A stretch of DNA of 10,965 nucleotides, taken from contig JAKAZX010000101.1 of assembly GCA_021826485.1 (NCBI GenBank), forward strand, positions 1 through 10,965, given 5' to 3'. This document shows, in pieces, positions 1 through 7,366 of the stretch (position 1 is its first letter; the number at the start of each line of letters is the position of its first letter). This stretch comes from Pseudomonadota bacterium. GTDB lineage: Bacteria; Pseudomonadota; Alphaproteobacteria; Acetobacterales; Acetobacteraceae. Under the pieces are notes generated by a model, which saw only the letters and a list, made by a program, of their open reading frames with translations, searched no databases and was not told the DNA's origin. The position numbers and the translations under genes were made by a program.

Positions 1-4
1 GCGG

Positions 5-1012
5 TCATCCCCGCCGGCGCCCGCCGCCGGCGCGCCGCACTGCCCCGGCGCGCGGCGGCGGTGCCGCCAGCGCCCCGATCGTCGCGACGATCTGCGCCAC
101 GTCCGGCCGCTCGCGCCGCCGGTGCCCCTCCAGCGCGCGGCGCATGGCCAGCACGTGCTCGGGCCGCGTGCCGCAGCAGCCGCCGATCACCCGTGCCCCG
201 GCATCCAGTGCGAGGCGCGCGTAATCGGCCATGATCTCCGGCGTCCCGGAATAGGTGACGCCGCCGGCGCCGACCTGCGGGATGCCGCAATTGGCCTTGG
301 CGATCACGGTCCTGTCCGGCGCCGTTTCGGTCATCGCCAGCACCGAGCACAGCAGGTCGGACGCGCCGACCCCGCAGTTGCAGCCGATGCCGTGGGCGTG
401 CGGGGTGAACCCGCCGACCGTGCCGATCATCGCCTCGGGCGAAATGCCCATCATGGTGTTGCCGGCGGTGTCGAAGGAGGCGGTTACGGTATAGGGCATC
501 CCCAGCCGGCCGGCCGCCGTCGCCGCCGCCCGCATCTCCTCCATCGCCGACATCGTCTCGATCCAGATCAGGTCGGCACCGCCCTGCTTCAGCCCTTCGA
601 TCTGTTCGGCGAACACGTCCACAGCGGCGTCCTCGGTCAGTTCACCGAGCGGCGCGAACAGGTCCCCCGTCGGCCCCACCGACCCCGCCACGATGACGCG
701 CCGGCCGGCCGCATCGGCAACCGCGCGGGCATGCTGGGCGGCCAGCCGGTTCAGCTCCACGACCCGCCCCTGCGCCCCGTGCAGTGCCAGCCGCCGCGCA
801 TTGCCGCCGAAGCTGTTGGTCAGGATGATGTCCGCGCCCGCATCCACGAAGCCCTGGTGCAGGCGGCGGATGCGGTCGGGATGCTCGGCATTCCACATCT
901 CCGGCGCGTCGCCGGACGTGAGTCCCATATCGAACAGATTGGTGCCGGTCGCGCCGTCCGCGAGCAGCCATTCGCGGCGGGTGCCGCGATCCCGAAAAAA
1001 CTCGTCGATCAT
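5..1012 (-). CDS. bmt: Homocysteine S-methyltransferase (BHMT/Bmt type, cobalamin-module partner)
   Basis: 335-aa zinc-dependent homocysteine S-methyltransferase, a cytosolic TIM-barrel enzyme that places a methyl group on homocysteine to make methionine. Visible signatures: the N-terminal 'LLADGATGTNL' strand (about 16-25), 'ILTNSFGGN' (63-71), 'GSVGPTGDL' (110-118), and the zinc ligands, Cys213 in 'GCNCGVG' and the Cys279-Cys280 pair in 'GGCCGTRPEH'. Length matches single-domain members; there is no corrinoid, folate or activation domain, unlike MetH. The last ~20 residues are an Arg/Gly-rich tail (RRAGGGRRRG). The ATG at 1012 begins just before the first barrel strand; its ribosome binding site is weak. 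The methyl donor is uncertain. Annotation pipelines call this family betaine-homocysteine methyltransferase, but the divergent corrinoid-reactivase gene makes methylcobalamin on a separate protein the likelier donor (inference). The gene ends 4 bp from the window edge, so operon partners may lie to the left. Confidence 0.92.
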   Translation of the reverse strand: MIDEFFRDRGTRREWLLADGATGTNLFDMGLTSGDAPEMWNAEHPDRIRRLHQGFVDAGADIILTNSFGGNARRLALHGAQGRVVELNRLAAQHARAVADAAGRRVIVAGSVGPTGDLFAPLGELTEDAAVDVFAEQIEGLKQGGADLIWIETMSAMEEMRAAATAAGRLGMPYTVTASFDTAGNTMMGISPEAMIGTVGGFTPHAHGIGCNCGVGASDLLCSVLAMTETAPDRTVIAKANCGIPQVGAGGVTYSGTPEIMADYARLALDAGARVIGGCCGTRPEHVLAMRRALEGHRRRERPDVAQIVATIGALAAPPPRAGAVRRAGGGRRRG

Positions 1013-1043
1013 GTGAAATTCCGCGGTTATCCGCCTGGATAGC

Positions 1044-1072
1044 TTGGATCAGCAGTCTCGCCGGCATATAAA
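1044..1072 (+). promoter_or_regulatory. Sigma70-like promoter of the accessory-protein/RACo operon
   Basis: TTGGAT (1044-1049), a 17-base spacer and TATAAA (1067-1072) form a near-ideal housekeeping promoter, AT-rich in a very GC-rich setting. It points to the gene starting at 1118, with transcription expected to begin near 1079. The -10 box lies inside the palindrome at 1065-1086. No equally good promoter is visible for the divergent bmt gene. Confidence 0.6.
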
Positions 1073-1086
1073 GGTTTGTCTATATG
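1065..1086. promoter_or_regulatory. Operator-like AT-rich palindrome over the -10 box
   Basis: The arms CATATA (1065-1070) and TATATG (1081-1086) are exact reverse complements separated by 10 bases; 7 of the 11 possible symmetric pairs over 22 bp match. The site covers the -10 element and predicted start point of the rightward promoter, so a bound protein should block initiation. It lies between bmt and the RACo operon and could control both. ArsR-family methionine/SAH-responsive repressors (SahR/SamR type) bind AT-rich palindromes of this general kind; assigning that regulator is inference. Confidence 0.5.
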
Positions 1087-1117
1087 TTTTTCTGCTCTTG
1101 AGGAGACCGGCCGCCGC

Positions 1118-1417
1118 ATGGCCCAGCGCATCGTGGTCTACTGGCGTGACATCCCGGCGCAGGTGATCGTGCGCCAGGGTCGCACGACCGAAAAGCGGGA
1201 GCTGCCCGAGCGCTTCATCCGGGCGGTGGACCGCGCCGCCATGCGCTCGGGGGCGCATGGCACGGATGCCTATCTGGCCGAATGGCGCCGCGGGGAGCCG
1301 ACGCCCTGTGGCGACGACCTCGCCGCCGAGGCCGATGCGGCGCTGGCCGCGCTGGACGGAGAGTACGACCCCGCCCGCCTCGATGCACTGGTGAAGAACG
1401 GCGGGCGGGCGCCCTGA
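1118..1417 (+). CDS. Small 'virulence factor' family protein (PF13769-like), corrinoid accessory
   Basis: 99-aa soluble protein beginning MAQRIVVYWRDIPAQVIVRQGR. The 'VVYWRDIPAQV' start and the later 'AYLAEWRR' segment resemble the family Pfam names 'Virulence factor'. No catalytic motif, signal peptide or membrane segment is visible, and the biochemical function is unknown. I chose the ATG at 1118 because the recognisable sequence begins there and AGGAG lies at 1101-1105, although 12 bases upstream is long spacing; an in-frame ATG at 1076 would add 14 unrelated residues. The stop codon shares its last base with the ATG of the corrinoid-activating ATPase (TGATG at 1415-1419), indicating translational coupling and a linked role. 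The name should not be read as evidence of pathogenicity. The family call is from memory of its sequence, not from a search. Confidence 0.8.
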   Translation: MAQRIVVYWRDIPAQVIVRQGRTTEKRELPERFIRAVDRAAMRSGAHGTDAYLAEWRRGEPTPCGDDLAAEADAALAALDGEYDPARLDALVKNGGRAP

Positions 1418-3453
1418 TGGACCAGATGCCGCCGGAGGCGATCGCCTCCACCAAGGACGCGCTGGTGCTGTTCATGCCGAGCGGCCGGCGCGGGCGCTTC
1501 CCGATCGGCACCCCGCTGCTCGACGCCGCCCGCCAGCTCGGCGTCTATATCGAATCCGTCTGCGGCGGCCGCGGCCTGTGCGGACGCTGCCAGGTCGAGG
1601 TGGCGGAAGGCCAGTTCGCCAAGCACGCGATCGTCAGCCGGGCCGGCCATCTCGGCCCCGCCGAGGAAACCGAGGCGCCGTATCGCCGCCGCGGCATCCT
1701 CGGGGAATCCCGCCGCCTGTCCTGTTCCGCCCGCATCCTGGGCGATCTGGTGATCGACGTGCCGGCGGAATTCGCGGTCAACCGCCAGGTGGTCCGCAAG
1801 CGGGCGGAAACGCGCAGCATCGCGGCCGACCCCGCAACCCGGCTGATCACGGTCAGCGTGCCGCCCCCGGACATGGAACACCCGCTCGGCGATGCCGACC
1901 GGCTGATCGCGGCGATCGAGGGGACCGGCGAATGGCGCGGCGTCTGGCTCGACCCGCCGCTGTTGGCCGGCGTGCAGGCGGCGCTGCGCGCAGGCGACTG
2001 GACGGTGACGGCGGCGGTCCACCAGGACATCGCCCGGCCGCAGGTGATCGCCCTGTGGCCCGGCACGCAGCGCACCATTTTCGGCGTCGCCTTCGACATC
2101 GGCTCGACCACCATCGCCGGCCATCTGGTCGATCTGACGACCGGCCGGGCCGTCGCCTCGGCCGGCACGACCAATCCGCAGATCCGGTTCGGGGAAGACC
2201 TGATGAGCCGGATTTCCTACCTGATGATGAACCCCGACGACCGCACCGCCCTGACCGATGCGGTCCGCGGCGCCATCGCGACGTTGATCACCCGCCTCTG
2301 CTCCCAGGCCGAAGTGCCGGCCGAGGACGTGCTGGAGGCGGTGTTCGTCGGCAATCCGGTGATGCATCACCTGTTCCTCGGCATCGACCCGCAGGAACTG
2401 GGGCAGGCGCCGTTCGCGCTTGCCGTGTCAGGCGCCGTGCGGATGCCCGCGCGCGAGCTTGGCCTGCCCATCCACCCGGGCGGGCGGGTGTACATGCTCC
2501 CGTGCATCGCCGGGCATGTCGGCGCCGATGCGGCGGCGGTTGCCCTGGCCGAAGGACCGCAGCATCACGAGGAGATCACGCTGGTCGTCGATGTCGGCAC
2601 CAATGCGGAAATCCTGCTGGGCAACCGGGATCGCGTGCTGGCGGCGAGTTCGCCGACCGGCCCCGCCTTCGAGGGCGCGCAGATCACCGCCGGCCAGCGC
2701 GCGGCGCCGGGCGCCATCGAGCGCGTGCGCATCGACCCGGCAACCCTGGAGCCGCGCATCAAGGTGATCGGCGTCGATGCCTGGTCGCACGAACCGGGCT
2801 TCGATGAGGGGGTGGAGAGTGTCGGCGTCACCGGCATCTGCGGTTCGGGCATCATCGAGGCGGTGGCCGAGATGTTCCTGGCCGGCATCGTCGGCGCGGA
2901 CGGGCTGATCGACGCCGACCTTGCCGGGCGCAGCCCGCGCATCGTCAGCGACGGCCGCGTCGCCGCCTATCGGCTGTGGGACGGGGCGGTGCCGATCGCG
3001 GTCACCCAGACCGATATCCGCGCGATCCAGTTGGCCAAGGGCGCGCTCTATGCCGGCGCGCGGCTGCTGATGGACCGGCTGGGCGTGGACCAGATCGGCC
3101 GGATCAAGCTGGCCGGCGCGTTCGGCAGCTATATCGACCCGAAATACGCGATGGTGCTCGGCCTGATCCCGGACTGCCGGCTGGACCGGGTGAGCGCGAT
3201 CGGCAATGCCGCCGGCACCGGCGCGCGCATGGCCCTGGTCAACCGCGCCCATCGCGCCGAGGTGGAAACGCTGGTGCGGCGGATCGAGAAGATCGAAACC
3301 GCGCTGGAAAGCCGCTTCCAGGAACACTTCGTCCACGCCATGGCGCTGCCCAACGGCCGCGAGGCGTTTCCCCATCTGGCGGCGGCCGTGACCCTGCCGG
3401 CGCGGAAGGAGGCTGCGGGCGGCAGGCGCGGCGGGCGCCGGCGCGGCGGATAG
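1417..3453 (+). CDS. Corrinoid-activating [2Fe-2S] ATPase (RACo/RamA-like, DUF4445)
   Basis: 678-aa reductive activator of corrinoid methyltransferase proteins. Such enzymes use ATP and a ferredoxin-type cluster to return accidentally oxidised Co(II) to Co(I). Order of parts: N-terminal plant-type [2Fe-2S] domain (about 15-115) with Cys49, Cys55, Cys58 and Cys103 in C-x5-C-x2-C-x44-C spacing; a linker (about 115-220); then an ASKHA-fold ATPase with phosphate-loop-like 'FDIGSTTIAGHLVDL' (226-240), 'DVGTNAEI' (392-399), 'GICGSGIIEAV' (473-483) and 'IGNAAGTGARMAL' (595-607). The C-terminus is basic (GGRRGGRRRGG). ATG 1417 overlaps the preceding stop by one base; an upstream in-frame ATG at 1282 would add 45 residues lying within that gene. 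Unlike some methyltrophic activators it lacks 4Fe-4S cysteine motifs. The corrinoid partner protein is not in the window. Confidence 0.93.
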   Translation: MDQMPPEAIASTKDALVLFMPSGRRGRFPIGTPLLDAARQLGVYIESVCGGRGLCGRCQVEVAEGQFAKHAIVSRAGHLGPAEETEAPYRRRGILGESRRLSCSARILGDLVIDVPAEFAVNRQVVRKRAETRSIAADPATRLITVSVPPPDMEHPLGDADRLIAAIEGTGEWRGVWLDPPLLAGVQAALRAGDWTVTAAVHQDIARPQVIALWPGTQRTIFGVAFDIGSTTIAGHLVDLTTGRAVASAGTTNPQIRFGEDLMSRISYLMMNPDDRTALTDAVRGAIATLITRLCSQAEVPAEDVLEAVFVGNPVMHHLFLGIDPQELGQAPFALAVSGAVRMPARELGLPIHPGGRVYMLPCIAGHVGADAAAVALAEGPQHHEEITLVVDVGTNAEILLGNRDRVLAASSPTGPAFEGAQITAGQRAAPGAIERVRIDPATLEPRIKVIGVDAWSHEPGFDEGVESVGVTGICGSGIIEAVAEMFLAGIVGADGLIDADLAGRSPRIVSDGRVAAYRLWDGAVPIAVTQTDIRAIQLAKGALYAGARLLMDRLGVDQIGRIKLAGAFGSYIDPKYAMVLGLIPDCRLDRVSAIGNAAGTGARMALVNRAHRAEVETLVRRIEKIETALESRFQEHFVHAMALPNGREAFPHLAAAVTLPARKEAAGGRRGGRRRGG

Positions 3454-3462
3454 ACGGCCCCG

Positions 3463-3494
3463 AAAAAGCGACGGCCCGCACGAGGCGGGCCGTC
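3463..3494 (-). terminator. Intrinsic terminator after the small minus-strand gene
   Basis: GACGGCCCGC (3470-3479) and GCGGGCCGTC (3485-3494) form a perfect 10-bp stem with a 5-base loop. Read on the minus strand, the hairpin is followed two bases later by five T's (A-run at 3463-3467), a textbook intrinsic terminator, and it begins 7 bases past the stop of the 33-codon gene. For the rightward RACo transcript the same hairpin lies 16 bases after the stop but has no T-run, so it would work less well in that direction. Confidence 0.85.
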
Positions 3495-3501
3495 AGGTGG
3501 G

Positions 3502-3603
3502 TCAGTTGCCGGTCGCCGCGCTGAGCACGGCGCCCCAGCCGGGGCCGGGACTGGCCGTGACCACGGCCGCGGTGGTGAGAAGCAGGCGCAGAATGGTCCG
3601 CAT
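3502..3603 (-). CDS. Probable small hydrophobic peptide, 33 aa
   Basis: The predicted product starts MRTILRLLLTTAAVVTASPG and ends WGAVLSAATGN. Two Arg near the N-terminus are followed by a hydrophobic run (about residues 4-17), then a Gly/Pro-rich stretch. It resembles a membrane anchor or a secreted-peptide signal sequence; there is no Cys, so it is not an entericidin-type lipoprotein. Support for a real gene: AAGG sits 9 bases before the ATG on the minus strand, and an intrinsic terminator with a T-run follows 7 bases after the stop. A stem-loop lies 22 bases upstream of the ATG. It sits antisense in the gap between the RACo and mttB-like genes. I do not recognise the family. It could instead be part of a small RNA that ends at the same terminator. 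Confidence 0.5.
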   Translation of the reverse strand: MRTILRLLLTTAAVVTASPGPGWGAVLSAATGN

Positions 3604-3625
3604 GACACGATGCCTTGCAAGTGTG

Positions 3626-3643
3626 ACCGGGGCGCACCCCGGT
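3626..3643 (-). other. Stem-loop in the leader of the small minus-strand gene
   Basis: ACCGGGG (3626-3632) and CCCCGGT (3637-3643) make a perfect 7-bp stem with a 4-base loop. On the minus strand it lies just upstream of the Shine-Dalgarno-like sequence of the 33-aa ORF, so it could shape its translation or stabilise the transcript. Neither side has a T-run, so it is not an intrinsic terminator. Confidence 0.4.
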
Positions 3644-3835
3644 TCGTCGCCGCTGGATGTCGTGCGTGTCATCCGCCGCGGCAATCCCGGCCACCCCCAG
3701 CCGGGCGCGGGGCTGGTTTGCGGCTGGAATGGGGCAGCCGGCATGGCGGCATGAGTTTTTCCGTTGCGGCGCGCCGTTGACCGCGCCGGGCCGCCGGCCG
3801 CACCCTACCCGGTGGAAACCCCGCGCGAGCCGACC

Positions 3836-5381
3836 ATGACCGACCCGAGCACCGAGGCCCCCCACGCCGCGCGCCGCGGCGGGCGCACCGCGCGCGGCGG
3901 CAGGCGGTCCGGGCCGATCGCGCAGAAGCCGTTCCGCCAGCCGCGCCGGCGCTTCCCCGCCATGTCCATCATCTCCGCCGACGAGCTGGAGGCGATCCAC
4001 AATGCCTCGCTGTCGGTGCTGGAGGAGATCGGCATGGATTTCCTCAACGCCGAGGCGCGGGACATATTGAAATCCGCCGGCGCCGACCTGCGGCCGGACA
4101 GCCTGCGGGTGCGCTTCGACCGCGGGTTGATCGAGCGTGCGGTCGCCAACGCCCCCGCCGAGTTCACGCTGCACGCGCGCAACCCCGAACATGACGTGCG
4201 CTTCGGCGGCGACTGGCTGGCGTTCGCGCAGATGGCCTCGGCGCCGAACTGCTCGGACACCGATCGCGGCCGCCGCCCCGGCAGCCAGGAGGATTTCCGC
4301 AATCTCGTCCGGCTCGGCCAGAGCTTCAACATCCTGCACCTGACCGGCGGCTACCCGGTGGAGCCGGTCGATCTGCACGCCTCGGTGCGGCATCTCGACT
4401 GCCTCGCCGATTTCGTGCGGCTGACCGACAAGGCATTCCACGCTTATTCGCTCGGTCGCGGGCGCATCCTGGACGGCATCGAGATCGCCCGCATCGGCCG
4501 CGGCATCACCGCCGAGCAGCTCCTGCGCGAACCGAGCCTGCTTAGCATCATCAACTCCTCCTCCCCGCTGCGGCTGGACGACCCGATGCTGCAAGGCATG
4601 ATCGAGATGTCGCGCCGCAATCAGGTCATCGTGATGACGCCGTTCACGCTGGCAGGCGCCATGGCGCCGGTGACGGTTGCCGGCGCGCTCGTGCAGCAGA
4701 ACGCGGAGGCGCTGGCCGGCATCGCGTTCTGCCAGATCGTCCAGCCGGGATCGCCCGTCGTCTATGGCGGCTTCACCTCCAACGTGGACATGAAGTCGGG
4801 TGCGCCCGCCTTCGGAACGCCGGAATACATGAAGGCGCAGATCGTCGGCGGACAGCTCGCGCGACGCTACCACCTGCCCTATCGCACCTCGAATGTCTGC
4901 GCCGCCAACACGGTCGATGCCCAGGCGGCGTACGAGAGCGTGTTCTCCCTCTGGGGTGCCGCGATGGGCGGCGGCAATTTCATCAAGCACGCCGCCGGCT
5001 GGCTGGAGGGCGGGCTGACATGCAGCTTCGAGAAGACCATCGTGGACATCGATCTGCTCCAGATGGTCGCGGAATTCCTCGATCCGCTGACGATCGACGA
5101 CGAATCGCTGGCGATGGAGGCGATGCGCGATGTCGGGCCGGGGGGGCATTATTTCGGCACCCCGCATACCCAGGCGCGCTACCGGGATGCCTTCTACGCC
5201 CCGATCATCTCCGACTGGCGCAATTTCGAGTCGTGGCAGGAAGCCGGCAGCCCGACTGCCATCGACAAGGCCAACCGCCTGTGGAAGGACGTGCTGGCCG
5301 CCTACGAGCCGCCACCGCTCGACCCGGCGGTGGCGGAGGAACTCGAAACCTTCGTCGCCCGGCGCAAGGAAGAAGGCGGCT

Positions 5382-5398
<17 letters not shown>
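3836..5398 (+). CDS. Non-pyrrolysine MttB-superfamily methylamine:corrinoid methyltransferase
   Basis: 520-aa member of the trimethylamine methyltransferase (MttB/MtgB) superfamily, TIM-barrel enzymes that move a methyl group from a quaternary or tertiary amine to a cognate Co(I) corrinoid protein. Visible signatures: 'LEAIHNASLSVLEEIGMDF' (51-69), 'GGYPVEPVDL' (171-180), 'SGAPAFGTPEY' (321-331), 'VDAQAAYESVFSLWGAAMGGGNFIKHAAGWLEGGLTCS' region (360-397), and the C-terminal 'GGHYFGTPHTQARYRDAFYAP' segment (436-456). True MttB has an in-frame amber codon for pyrrolysine; this ORF has none, so it belongs with MtgB-like enzymes. Substrate could be glycine betaine, carnitine, proline betaine or another N-methyl compound; sequence alone does not decide. 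The N-terminus (12-40) is Arg/Gly-rich. ATG 3836 gives the usual family length but has a weak ribosome binding site; an ATG at 3764 would add 24 residues. The 3' end overlaps convergent htpG. Confidence 0.9.
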
Positions 5399-7250
<1,852 letters not shown>

Positions 7251-7275
7251 CGTCCAACCCTCCTTGCGCGCGCCG

Positions 7276-7303
7276 ATATGCGGGCCTGACGGCCGGAGTT
7301 CAA
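7276..7303 (-). promoter_or_regulatory. RpoH (sigma32)-like heat-shock promoter of htpG
   Basis: On the minus strand TTGAAC (7298-7303) is followed, after a 15-base spacer, by CGCATAT (7276-7282). Compared with the classical sigma32 pattern TTGAAA, 13-15 bases, CCCATNT, this is 5/6 in the -35 box and 6/7 in the -10 box. The predicted start lies about 18 bases before the htpG ATG, leaving a short leader that begins close to the Shine-Dalgarno sequence. Heat-shock control of htpG is well known in proteobacteria. Confidence 0.5.
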
Positions 7304-7366
7304 TGGCTTGGCTGTGTCATCGACGCGGCCCTTGCATTCGGTCGCGCGACCCCCAACCATCGGGGC

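Noticed and set aside
1282..2370. Long open frames on the strand opposite the RACo gene, and similar long antisense frames opposite bmt, the mttB-like gene, htpG and the helicase.
   Set aside because: In ~70 % GC DNA stop codons are rare in the shadow frames. These predicted proteins are Arg/Ala/Gly/Pro-rich with no recognisable domains, and overlap genes with clear family motifs.
3721..3760. CGGCTG/CAGCCG stem (3721-3740) followed by T5 (3756-3760) as a rightward terminator upstream of the mttB-like gene.
   Set aside because: The stem is only 6 bp with an 8-base loop, and the T-run is 15 bases away, too far for intrinsic termination.
3777..3806. TTGACC at 3777-3782 as a -35 box for the mttB-like gene.
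   Set aside because: No acceptable -10 hexamer at 16-18 bases; the best AT-containing stretch (CCCTACCC) is too far and too GC-rich.
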